Positions 1 to 6,387 are shown, counted from the first letter of the stretch. The stretch: DNA of 6,525 bases from UBA1858 sp965658595 (GCA_965658595.1 CBFHSW010000032.1:1-6525), one strand, 5' to 3'. The notes: a model not told the origin generated them from the letters alone. Numbers and translations: made by a program.

Positions 1-111
1 AGCAGTGACTTTATTGCCGACGCCACACAAGGCGAGATGCCTTTCGCTATGGTGCAGGGTGAGCCTGTCTCGATACCGCCACAAGATTTATATATTCCCC
101 CTGATGCATGA
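1..111 (+). pseudogene. scpA: 5' part of scpA, cut off by an in-frame TGA
   Basis: The frame beginning at base 1 is open to a TGA at 109-111 and is the same frame as the scpA body that follows. It reads MPFAMVQGEPV, then PPQDLYIPPDA, the characteristic N-terminal segment of gammaproteobacterial ScpA, which normally runs straight on through Leu into EVFL. Here the Leu codon position is TGA, one base from TTA. The gene may start at the ATG at 37 or left of the window. I see no clear ribosome binding site before that ATG. Either this is a short truncated peptide, or the stop is a recent mutation or a sequencing error. Confidence 0.75.
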
Positions 112-120
112 GAAGTATTT

Positions 121-834
121 TTGGATGCCTGTGAAGGGCCATTAGATTTATTGCTATATCTAATTAAACGTCAGAACCTCGACATACTGGCACTGCCGAT
201 TGCTAAGATTACTAAGCAATACATGGACTATATTGGTGTCATGGAGGAGCTTAAATTGGAGCTGGCTGCAGAGTATCTTGTCATGGCTGCCATGTTGGCA
301 GAAATCAAGTCGCGCATGTTATTGCCACGTCCAGTTGAAGAAGATAACGAACAAGATCCACGCGCTGAATTAATTCGACGCTTACAAGAATATGAACGTT
401 TCAAACAGGCGGCTGAAGACGTAGAAGAACTTCCTCGTTTAGAGCGGGAACATTTTGAAGCGCATGCATTAGCGATAGAAGTCATCGAAGAAGAAAAACA
501 GCCTCCTGTCGATGTGAAAGATTTGATACTGGCTTTTCATTATGTCTTACAGCGCGCCGCAATGTATGCGTCACATGCAGTAGAGCATGAGCCATTATCA
601 ATACGTGAACGCATGACGCAAGTGCTCTCTTCTTTACAGGGTGACGAGTTTGTCGATTTTGTCAGCTTGTTCAGCCCTGAGGAAGGGCGCGATGGCGTCA
701 TTGTGACCTTTATTGCGGTATTAGAATTACTCAAAGATCGTATGATTGAGATTGTTCAATCAGAAGTATTTGCGACGATATATGTTAAACCAGCGGATCG
801 ACACATCGAGGAGGGAAGCCAAGATGGAGAATAA
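121..834 (+). CDS. scpA: Segregation and condensation protein A (kleisin), main body
   Basis: ScpA is the kleisin subunit of the bacterial SMC-ScpAB condensin. It bridges the two SMC heads and binds ScpB, and it acts on the nucleoid during chromosome segregation. The body keeps the hallmark EGPLDLLLYLI near its start (residues 5-15 from the TTG), the helix with AAEYLVMAAMLAEIKSRMLLP around 49-69, a charged middle, and the C-terminal winged-helix region (about 175-225). The TTG at 121 is the only plausible start after the in-frame TGA at 109-111; GAGAAG at 110-115 could serve as a weak ribosome binding site. Starting there removes about 25 or more residues that relatives have, but keeps the SMC-contacting helical region. 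It overlaps scpB by 11 nt. The family assignment is firm; whether the shortened protein is made is unknown. Confidence 0.85.
   Translation: MDACEGPLDLLLYLIKRQNLDILALPIAKITKQYMDYIGVMEELKLELAAEYLVMAAMLAEIKSRMLLPRPVEEDNEQDPRAELIRRLQEYERFKQAAEDVEELPRLEREHFEAHALAIEVIEEEKQPPVDVKDLILAFHYVLQRAAMYASHAVEHEPLSIRERMTQVLSSLQGDEFVDFVSLFSPEEGRDGVIVTFIAVLELLKDRMIEIVQSEVFATIYVKPADRHIEEGSQDGE
809..814 (+). promoter_or_regulatory. Strong Shine-Dalgarno that fixes the scpB start
   Basis: A perfect AGGAGG lies 9 nt before the ATG at 824, inside the end of scpA. It favours this ATG over upstream in-frame alternatives (the frame is open from before 746) and implies that scpB is translated efficiently even if scpA translation is disturbed. 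Confidence 0.8.
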
Positions 835-1708
835 TGAGCTCACATCTAAACAGATAAAAAACATACTTGAAGCCGCTCTACTAGCGGCAGACCATCCCCT
901 CAATATAGACCATTGTATGAAATTATTTGAGGGTGATTTGCATGTACCCGAACGTACTTTGATCAAAACCTGCATTGAAGAACTACAAGCAGAGTGTGAT
1001 GAGCGTGGCGTTGAGTTAATCAAGGTTGCCAGTGGATTTCGTTATCAAACACGTGTGGATATACAAACATGGGTGGCTAGACTGCATGCTGAAAAAACTC
1101 CTCGTTATTCGCGTGCCTTGATGGAAACGCTGGCACTGGTTGTTTACAAACAACCGATTACACGTGCAGAAATCGAAGACGTGCGTGGTGTATCTGTTAG
1201 CAGCAACATCATGAAAGTGCTACAAGAACGTGAGTGGGTGAAAATTGTGGGTCATAAAGAAGTGCCTGGACGCCCAGCCATGTTTGCGACCACAAAAAAA
1301 TTCTTAGACTATTTCAACCTGCAAAGTCTCAGTGAATTGCCATCACTCGCAGACATCAAAGAATTTGATCAAATTGCTCCAGAATTAGATTTTGGACAAG
1401 AATTTCCACCCGAAGCCGATCAAGAAACTGATCTCGATACGCAACAAGAATTTGAGCAAGAGTCTGAACAAGAATCTGAACAACACACAGACCACAGTGA
1501 TGAAGACTCAAGTGAAGATGTTAGTCGTGCATCACAAGATGAAGCTCACGCAATTACTCAAACACTGAGTGATGACGACCTGTCAGAAGATCAGTCACAA
1601 GACCAGTCACAAGACCGGGCACAAGATCAGTTAGATGAGAAAGTCACCGAACAACAGACGTCCAATGAATTGGATGAGCTTGACCCCAACACCGAAATAA
1701 AACACTAG
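824..1708 (+). CDS. scpB: Segregation and condensation protein B with long acidic tail
   Basis: ScpB forms dimers of paired winged-helix domains that bind the middle of ScpA in the SMC-ScpAB condensin. The 294-residue product has the first winged-helix region at about 8-85 and the second at about 95-165. The second contains the family signatures ETLALVVYKQPITRAEIEDV (101-120) and GRPAMFATTKKFLDYF (149-164), followed by LQSLSELPSL. From about residue 195 to the end it is an acidic, Gln/Glu/Asp/Ser-rich tail of about 100 residues with 4-residue repeats (EQES, DQSQ). Most ScpB proteins are about 180-200 residues, so the tail is extra; some gammaproteobacterial ScpBs do carry shorter tails. The start is set by the AGGAGG at 809-814. 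The gene overlaps scpA by 11 nt, so the two are probably translationally coupled. Confidence 0.93.
   Translation: MENNELTSKQIKNILEAALLAADHPLNIDHCMKLFEGDLHVPERTLIKTCIEELQAECDERGVELIKVASGFRYQTRVDIQTWVARLHAEKTPRYSRALMETLALVVYKQPITRAEIEDVRGVSVSSNIMKVLQEREWVKIVGHKEVPGRPAMFATTKKFLDYFNLQSLSELPSLADIKEFDQIAPELDFGQEFPPEADQETDLDTQQEFEQESEQESEQHTDHSDEDSSEDVSRASQDEAHAITQTLSDDDLSEDQSQDQSQDRAQDQLDEKVTEQQTSNELDELDPNTEIKH
1442..1489 (+). repeat. Degenerate 12-bp tandem repeat inside scpB
   Basis: Four 12-bp units at 1442, 1454, 1466 and 1478 encode QQEF, EQES, EQES and EQHT. The second and third units are nearly identical. Because the unit is a multiple of three, copy-number change would keep the scpB frame. 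Confidence 0.75.
1589..1630 (+). repeat. Second 12-bp tandem repeat inside scpB
   Basis: Three and a half 12-bp units at 1589, 1601, 1613 and 1625 encode DQSQ, DQSQ, DRAQ and DQ. Units one and two differ by one base. The unit length matches the repeat at 1442-1489 but the sequence differs, suggesting independent slippage expansion. Confidence 0.8.
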
Positions 1709-1716
1709 CGCAGCTC

Positions 1717-2451
1717 ATGGCAGAACGCATACAAAAAGTCCTAGCCAATATGGGTCTGGGGTCACGCCGTGAAATTGAACGCTGGATAGCGCAGGGATTA
1801 ATTCAAGTGGATGGTCGCGTGGCACAACTGGGTCAAACCGATGAAGGTGTTTCAGAGATCACCTTTGATGGCCGTAAAATTGTCTTGAATGCAGAGGTGG
1901 AAACACAGTTTCTGCAATACCATAAACCCGATGATGAAATTTGTTCACGCAAAGATCCAGAGGGTCGCAAAACCGTTTACGATCATTTGCCAGAATTAGC
2001 TATCGGTCGATGGGTGGCTATTGGACGACTCGATTTCACTACGTCAGGCCTTTTATTGTTTACCACCAATGGTGAACTTGCCAACACACTCATGCATCCT
2101 AGCGCTCAGGTCGATCGAGAATATATGGTGCGAGTCCATGGGCGTGTCAGTCCTGATCTCATCGAACGTCTCAAAACAGGTGTCAAACTTGAAGACGGTA
2201 TTGCCCGCTTCACTGATGTGCAATTGCGCCCTAGTAAAGGCACTAACCAATGGCTACAGGTGGTATTGCAAGAAGGGCGTAATCACGAAGTAAAACGAAT
2301 GTTTGAATCGCAAGGCTTGCAAGTCACGCGGTTGATACGTATCCGTTTTGGGCCCGTCGCACTTGATGATCGAATCAAAAAAGGTAAGCATCGTTATTTG
2401 ATTAATCGCGAAGTGAAGGAACTCAGAGCTTTGGTGCGTCAAGCCAGCTAA
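1717..2451 (+). CDS. rluB: 23S rRNA pseudouridine synthase RluB
   Basis: RluB isomerises uridine to pseudouridine in 23S rRNA helix 80 (position 2605 in E. coli numbering). The 244-residue product has an N-terminal S4 RNA-binding domain (residues 1-60, with RIQKVLANMGLGSRREIERW) and then the RsuA-family catalytic domain. The catalytic motif GRLDFTTSGLLLFTTNGE starts at 103, with catalytic Asp106. DPEGRKTVYDHLP (80-92), NQWLQVVLQEGRNHEVKRM and RLIRIRFG also fit RluB. It lacks the long basic tail of E. coli RluB (about 290 residues). The usual KPxGE motif reads KPDDE here. The ATG at 1717 places the S4 domain right at the N-terminus. It lies 8 nt after scpB, the common scpA-scpB-rluB order, with no strong ribosome binding site, so coupling to scpB is likely. 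RluE, RluF and RsuA paralogues are less likely given this context. Confidence 0.9.
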   Translation: MAERIQKVLANMGLGSRREIERWIAQGLIQVDGRVAQLGQTDEGVSEITFDGRKIVLNAEVETQFLQYHKPDDEICSRKDPEGRKTVYDHLPELAIGRWVAIGRLDFTTSGLLLFTTNGELANTLMHPSAQVDREYMVRVHGRVSPDLIERLKTGVKLEDGIARFTDVQLRPSKGTNQWLQVVLQEGRNHEVKRMFESQGLQVTRLIRIRFGPVALDDRIKKGKHRYLINREVKELRALVRQAS

Positions 2452-2614
2452 ACTGCATCTCAGTGGGCACGATATAGTGTCATGCTTCGCTCTCAAAATA
2501 CGCATTGTCTCGAGGTAAACTGCGCTTTCCGTCCTAGCTCTCTTTACTCAATGTAACGAGACTCGCACTCAACTGAGCGAATATTCACGATATTTTTTCT
2601 TGTGGCTGGTGTGG

Positions 2615-3391
2615 TTACGGTTTACGCACGATTTGATTGGTGGTGTGAGCTGCGTCAGCACCGAGTAAATATATATAGGGTGCGATAACAGTACTGGGCT
2701 CAGGGAAGCTGGCAGGATTAACGCCCGGGTAATTATGAGTTCTTAAATCAGTACGCACAGATCCAGGGTGCACTCCATTGACTCGAATGCGTTGGTCGCC
2801 ATCTAACTCATCTGCAAGAATATGCAGCAGACCTAACTGCGCTTGTTTGCCGACACCATAAGCGCCCCAATAGGCTTTGTTTGCTTCGTCCACACTAAAA
2901 ACGATGCTGGCATCAGGACTTTTCTTAAGTAAGGGTAAGCAGGCGCGTGACAGTAAATAAGGTGTATGCACATGCAAGGTGATCAGTTTAGTCCATGTGG
3001 ATAATTCCAATGCATGCAGGGGAGTGAGTCCACCTACGCGTCCAGCATTGTGAACTAAGCCATCCAAACGACCATATTCTTTCTCTATGGAAGCGGCGAT
3101 TTCATTGTGATCATCTGCACCGGCTACTTCTAAATCAATATTTAAAATAGCTGGTGTAGCTTGTTTGAACGCCATGATCCCATCGTATACTTTTTCTAAA
3201 CGATTCAAATCTTTGGCAATTAAAATGACCTGAGCACCCAGACGAGCACACTCTATGGCCAGCGCTTTACCTATGCCTCGGCTAGCACCTGTAATTAAAA
3301 TGACGCGCTCAGCTAAATAATTTTTAGGCGCGTTAAAAGTAAAAAGTTCAGAATGCAGAGATGTACCGCTATCAGTGGGCTTAGTCGTCAT
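2615..3391 (-). CDS. yciK: YciK-like short-chain dehydrogenase/reductase
   Basis: This is a classical SDR of the YciK family, an NAD(P)(H)-dependent oxidoreductase whose physiological substrate is not established. The 258-residue product has the cofactor-binding TGASRGIG at 34-41, the structural HNAG at 114-117, and the catalytic YxxxK as Tyr178-Gly-Val-Gly-Lys182. Ser166 sits 12 residues before the Tyr and is the likely catalytic Ser. WGAY before the YxxxK and VHPGSVRT (207-214) match YciK. It has about 20 residues ahead of the usual start of the Rossmann domain. The ATG overlaps the end of rmuC by 11 nt, so it is probably translationally coupled; I see no good ribosome binding site. In Pseudomonas-type genomes yciK travels with mupP, as here. 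Its 3' end converges with rluB, 163 bp away. Confidence 0.85.
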   Translation of the reverse strand: MTTKPTDSGTSLHSELFTFNAPKNYLAERVILITGASRGIGKALAIECARLGAQVILIAKDLNRLEKVYDGIMAFKQATPAILNIDLEVAGADDHNEIAASIEKEYGRLDGLVHNAGRVGGLTPLHALELSTWTKLITLHVHTPYLLSRACLPLLKKSPDASIVFSVDEANKAYWGAYGVGKQAQLGLLHILADELDGDQRIRVNGVHPGSVRTDLRTHNYPGVNPASFPEPSTVIAPYIYLLGADAAHTTNQIVRKP

Positions 3392-4679
3392 TGTCAGTAT
3401 GTTTGGTTTCTATCATGGGAACATCACGAGTCTTTTTATCAATCTCGTCAATCAAAGGAATTTCATCTTTAGTTTGCACGCCTAGTTCGGGGAACTTACG
3501 CATGTTTGGAAGCACTTGGCGTTCCAAAGAGCCGATGGCTTTATTATAGTTGCTCACACTATCATCTAGATTTTTACCGACTTTTTGTAAGTGGCTGGTA
3601 AAGGTATTCAAGCGTTTATATAAATCTTGAGCGAGATCGCGGATTTGTTCAGCATTCTGTGACATACGCGCTTGTTGCCATCCATAGGCCACCGAACGTA
3701 ACAGCGCAACTAAAGTGGTAGGGGTCGACAAAATCACCCGATTAGCAAAAGCATCTTCTAAAAGGTTTTTATCCACATCTAATGCGGCAGTCAGAAACTG
3801 CTCGCCGGGAATAAACAAAATTACAAAGTCAGGGGATTGACTGAACTGCTCCCAATAAGACTTACTCGCCAACTCTTTCATACGCTCACGTACTTTGCGT
3901 GCATGATGTTGCAAGTGTGCTTCACGCTCAGCAACATTATCCGTTTCAATGGCAGATAAATAGGCATCCAGTGGAGTTTTAGCATCTACGATTAACTCGC
4001 GTTGCTCAGGCATGCGTACCACCATATCAGGGCGCAAGCTTTTGTTATCACCCAAGTCTGCACTCACCTGTTCCTCAAAATCACAATAGTTCACCATGCC
4101 GGCCAACTCAGCTAAACGCTTGAGCGTGAGCTCACCCCATTGTCCACGAACTTCTGGGCGTCTCAGAGCGCGCACTAATTGTTGGGTCTCAGATTGCAAA
4201 CCTTGTTGAGCTTGCGTCACCATCTCTAACTGTGAAGTGATAGAGCCATAGGCCTCTTTGCGTTCTTTCTCAATGCTAGTGAGTTGTTTTTCAGTCTTCT
4301 CCAGCGCGGCATTAACGGGCTTAAGTAAATTCTCAATCGACTTTTCTTTTTCAGTCAGATTGGCTTGTGCACGGCTCTCAAACAGGCCGAGTTTTTGCTG
4401 AGCCAGTTGTAAAAAAGATTCGCTATTAGCATCTAAAGCACTTTTGGAGAGTGCGGTGAAGCTCTCTTTGAGTTGTTCGCGTGATTCGTTTAAGGCTTTG
4501 ATCTTTTCTGCAGTTTGAGCTTGTTCAACTTCTAGTTGAGTCAGCAGTTTTTGTTTCTCATTGGCAGTTTTTTCCAACACTGATTGAAAATGTTGGCGCG
4601 TGAACAGATAAGCCAGCAGAGCGCTGACAACTACAATCACACCTATCAATATCCAGCTGAGTTCAAAAGTTGCAGTCAT
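3381..4679 (-). CDS. rmuC: RmuC family protein (membrane-anchored, predicted nuclease)
   Basis: RmuC is a widespread protein linked genetically in E. coli to limiting rearrangement at short inverted repeats. It is predicted to have a PD-(D/E)XK-like nuclease fold; its biochemical activity is not well defined. The 432-residue product has one N-terminal membrane segment (about residues 8-26, SWILIGVIVVVSALLAYLF). A long coiled coil rich in Glu, Lys and Gln follows (about 30-165). The conserved domain begins at GQWGELTLKRLAELAGM (179-195). It contains RPDMVVRM (Asp218) and IVDAKTPLDAYL (Asp232, Lys234), consistent with the D...DxK nuclease core, then SPDFVILFIPGEQFL (282-296). Length is close to E. 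coli RmuC (about 475). The ATG gives a short N-terminus directly before the membrane helix. It follows mupP after 46 nt and overlaps yciK by 11 nt, so it sits in the middle of a three-gene cluster. Confidence 0.92.
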   Translation of the reverse strand: MTATFELSWILIGVIVVVSALLAYLFTRQHFQSVLEKTANEKQKLLTQLEVEQAQTAEKIKALNESREQLKESFTALSKSALDANSESFLQLAQQKLGLFESRAQANLTEKEKSIENLLKPVNAALEKTEKQLTSIEKERKEAYGSITSQLEMVTQAQQGLQSETQQLVRALRRPEVRGQWGELTLKRLAELAGMVNYCDFEEQVSADLGDNKSLRPDMVVRMPEQRELIVDAKTPLDAYLSAIETDNVAEREAHLQHHARKVRERMKELASKSYWEQFSQSPDFVILFIPGEQFLTAALDVDKNLLEDAFANRVILSTPTTLVALLRSVAYGWQQARMSQNAEQIRDLAQDLYKRLNTFTSHLQKVGKNLDDSVSNYNKAIGSLERQVLPNMRKFPELGVQTKDEIPLIDEIDKKTRDVPMIETKHTDNDD

Positions 4680-4725
4680 AAATTTATCAAGATCGAGTTA
4701 GGTTGCGTGTCTGCCTGAGTCAAAG

Positions 4726-5415
4726 TTAGGCGCGTATCATGTCTATGTGTTGAAGCACATCTAAAGGTTGATCAATGCAAAAATCAGCCCCCCATAAACG
4801 CGTATCTAAACCGGCTTCTATATAGCCGTAATTGGCCACACAAGTATACATGCCTGCCGCATTGCCTGCAGTGATATCACGCGGATCATCACCGATATAA
4901 AGAATATCCTCAGGGGTAACCTGAATACTTCGGCTGGCTAATAACAGGGGTTCTGGATGGGGTTTTCTAACGCTTAATGTATCACCACTGACGACGCACT
5001 GACTGCGAGTATCTAATGCCAGACGCTCTAACAATGGGTCGGTAAGATTGCCCGGTTTGTTGGTAACAATGCCCCAAGGTAAATCAACAGCTTCAATCTG
5101 GGTGAGTAATGACTCCACGCCGTCAAAAAAACAGGTGGCTTCACATAAGCATTCTCTATAAGTGACTAAAAATTCTTGGCGTAAGACTTCAAGCTCAGTG
5201 TCATCTACTACTTCCGGAAAACCTAAGCGGGTAAGTGCCGCACTGCCCTGTGAAACTGAATACCGTGCGACTTCATAAGGCACCGGCTCGCGGTTATGAG
5301 CCTCCAGCATATTATTGAGTGCCAGTACCAAATCCTGAGCGGTATCCAGCAGAGTGCCGTCAAGATCAAACAGTATGGCTTGTATGGGATGAGTGTGGGT
5401 AATCACAATGGTCAA
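4726..5415 (-). CDS. mupP: HAD-family phosphatase, probably MurNAc-6-phosphate phosphatase MupP
   Basis: MupP removes phosphate from N-acetylmuramic acid 6-phosphate in the AnmK-MupP-AmgK-MurU peptidoglycan recycling route. Counting from the TTG at 5415, HAD motif I is FDLDGT (nucleophile Asp17, Asp19), motif II is WGIVTNKP (Thr118), motif III is KPHPEP (Lys151) and motif IV is GDDPRD (Asp176, Asp177). YGYI (197-200) and WGAD followed by IDQPLDV near the C-terminus are typical of MupP. Phosphoglycolate phosphatase (Gph) is the close alternative, but the yciK neighbourhood favours MupP. The start is unsettled: no ATG precedes motif I (the first Met after the start is residue 36). The candidates are TTG at 5415 or GTG at 5406, neither with a clear ribosome binding site. 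The 5' end directly meets A+T-rich foreign-looking DNA, and ubiG, its frequent upstream partner, is not visible in this window. Confidence 0.8.
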   Translation of the reverse strand: MTIVITHTHPIQAILFDLDGTLLDTAQDLVLALNNMLEAHNREPVPYEVARYSVSQGSAALTRLGFPEVVDDTELEVLRQEFLVTYRECLCEATCFFDGVESLLTQIEAVDLPWGIVTNKPGNLTDPLLERLALDTRSQCVVSGDTLSVRKPHPEPLLLASRSIQVTPEDILYIGDDPRDITAGNAAGMYTCVANYGYIEAGLDTRLWGADFCIDQPLDVLQHIDMIRA

Positions 5416-5929
5416 AAATACAGAGTTAAATGATGGGTTTAAAGACTTTATACGTGGTGGAGCTATCTATCGCAACAGTCATGATATTAATGATATTAAT
5501 GGTGCTATAAAAAGTGCGAAAAGATATGTTTCTCAAGGAAGCCAGACGTATCTTGATACGGTAGATACCAATCAAAATCTACCCACTCTACTAAGTGAGA
5601 AGCCTCAAGATCAAAAGAGAGCCATAATGAATATGGTTCGGGAGGCTGAAAATGGAGGCAATGATAATAGATATGTGCATATTGCCGAAGTTACTCAAGA
5701 AGAATCAAGAAAACTCAAAGATATTACTGGGCTTGATTTAACGGGATATAAGCACACCGTTAATAGTTATGGTGTAAGACATGCCTTAAAAAGACATGGG
5801 AATCAAGACAAAGAGAAATTAAGAGGCCAGCAAGCAATTACATCAGATGATTTCTCACGTATACCTGAGATTATTTCAGCGCTAGATGAAATATCATTGT
5901 CTGGTAAAGATGCTATGGGGAATGATTAA
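5408..5929 (+). CDS. Truncated phage-type BECR-fold nuclease domain protein (PBECR3-like)
   Basis: The 173-residue product resembles, from memory of the family, the phage-associated Barnase-EndoU-ColicinE5/RelE-like nuclease domain (PBECR3 type). That domain is commonly found at the end of MuF or polyvalent phage proteins, where it acts as an RNase-like toxin. What is seen is HIAEVTQEESRKLKDITGLD (91-110), YKHTVNSYGVRHALKRHG with His116, His125 and His130 (114-131), and QQAITSDDFSRIPEII (141-156), followed by a break at TAA 5927-5929. The same frame then continues the domain (5930-6205), so this copy lacks the last strands. Residues 1-85 are unrecognised. There is no good ribosome binding site, and the ATG lies inside the 5' end of mupP, so it may be an internal fragment of a larger gene. 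Codons are more A+T-rich than in the neighbours. Probably inactive as it stands. Confidence 0.6.
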   Translation: MVKNTELNDGFKDFIRGGAIYRNSHDINDINGAIKSAKRYVSQGSQTYLDTVDTNQNLPTLLSEKPQDQKRAIMNMVREAENGGNDNRYVHIAEVTQEESRKLKDITGLDLTGYKHTVNSYGVRHALKRHGNQDKEKLRGQQAITSDDFSRIPEIISALDEISLSGKDAMGND

Positions 5930-6033
5930 ATTAAGTATAAAAAAGCATTCAATGGGACAACTTTTTATATAGAGGAAGTTAGATCGGGGAAGAAAGAACT
6001 GTCAATTAAGACTTTATAGAAAACCCCAACAAA

Positions 6034-6058
6034 AGAGTCAGAATCATCCTCTGACTCT
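6034..6058. repeat. Perfect 9-bp inverted repeat, 7-base loop
   Basis: AGAGTCAGA at 6034-6042 pairs with TCTGACTCT at 6050-6058. It starts 14 nt after the TAG at 6017-6019 and lies within the Ser-rich linker coding stretch. There is no T-run after it, so it is not a normal intrinsic terminator. Confidence 0.8.
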
Positions 6059-6061
6059 ACG

Positions 6062-6078
6062 TCCGAAACGGTTTCGGA
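6062..6078. repeat. Near-perfect palindrome, 8-bp arms with a 1-base centre
   Basis: TCCGAAAC at 6062-6069 is followed by G and then GTTTCGGA at 6071-6078. It lies three bases after the inverted repeat at 6034-6058. It could be an RNA hairpin (7 bp with a CGG loop) or a dimeric protein's binding site; nothing in the window tells which. Confidence 0.75.
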
Positions 6079-6201
6079 GACAAGCCCCGACGATTTGATG
6101 CGTGATGCTGACTCTGATTCAATTTTAGAGCTTAACAAGAAAGATGGCAATAAAGATACAAGGTTCTCTACACGAAGTGAGGATATGGTTATTAACCTCT
6201 T

Positions 6202-6387
6202 ATGAGAAGCCCGCCCAAAGTGGAAGGATGGACGTCACTAAGCGGTATCGCTATGGACACTGGTACTAATCCGACTCCATTAGTGCGAGGGCTAAATAAT
6301 ACTATACCGCCAAATATTGATAACGACAATAAAGAGTATGCTGATAGGGTTTTTCAGGTGAGGTTATTGATTATGAGTGTGTGGTGA
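6202..6387 (+). CDS. Possible small ORF of unknown function, doubtful
   Basis: A 61-codon frame starts with an ATG overlapping the TGA of the broken nuclease gene (ATGA at 6202-6205). I do not recognise the product: it is hydrophilic, Asn/Pro-rich in the middle (NNTIPPNIDNDNKEYADRVF) and ends in LLIMSVW. There is no ribosome binding site near the ATG, and no signal peptide or membrane helix. The ATGA arrangement is what a coupled immunity or partner gene might show, but the upstream gene is broken. A one-base shift at the T-run 6350-6354 would extend the frame to TGA at 6444-6446, so it could equally be a frameshifted remnant of the same phage-type protein. Confidence 0.2.
   Translation: MRSPPKVEGWTSLSGIAMDTGTNPTPLVRGLNNTIPPNIDNDNKEYADRVFQVRLLIMSVW

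Larger units (their letters stand above)
5930..6205 (+). pseudogene. In-frame 3' continuation of the nuclease gene, broken by two stops
   Basis: Reading straight on in the frame of the preceding gene past its TAA gives IKYKKAFNGTTFYIEEVRSG, then KKELSIKTL, TAG (6017-6019), then KTPTKESES and a Ser/Asp/Glu-rich linker, ending in TGA at 6203-6205. The first part matches the expected final strands of PBECR3-like domains, where the residue at the TAG would typically be Tyr (TAT or TAC, one base from TAG). The linker ends with DTRFST, similar to the RFS-type linkers seen between domains of phage polyvalent proteins. So this was one gene of at least 265 codons, with two nonsense changes and no frameshift. 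Decay is the simplest reading; readthrough is possible but unsupported. Confidence 0.65.

Noticed and set aside
2053..2505. Overlapping frames on the opposite strand and other frames of rluB
   Set aside because: They are shadows of a well-supported gene, with no ribosome binding sites or family signatures.
2580..2598. AATAT/ATATT hairpin followed by Ts as a terminator between rluB and yciK
   Set aside because: The stem is only 5 A-T pairs, too weak for an intrinsic terminator. No GC-rich stem with a T-run was found elsewhere in 2452-2614 on either strand.
4683..4723. Promoter for rmuC in the 46-bp gap after mupP (TTGACT and GATAAA on the minus strand)
   Set aside because: The spacing between the two boxes is 29 bases, far from the usual 16-18, so it is not a credible sigma-70 promoter.
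5481..5498. Tandem ATGATATTA x2 as a mobile-element target duplication
   Set aside because: It is a two-copy 9-bp in-frame repeat inside the coding sequence (DINDIN) with no element between the copies; simple slippage explains it.
5965..6150. 61-codon minus-strand frame in the toxin remnant region
   Set aside because: It is Ser-rich antisense of the Ser/Asp/Glu linker and crosses the inverted repeats; no ribosome binding site or recognisable protein feature.
109..6205. A reassigned genetic code explaining the in-frame stops
   Set aside because: The three in-frame stops are TGA, TAA and TAG, while TAA ends scpA, rluB, yciK, rmuC and mupP and TAG ends scpB. No single reassignment fits; point mutations or sequence errors are simpler.
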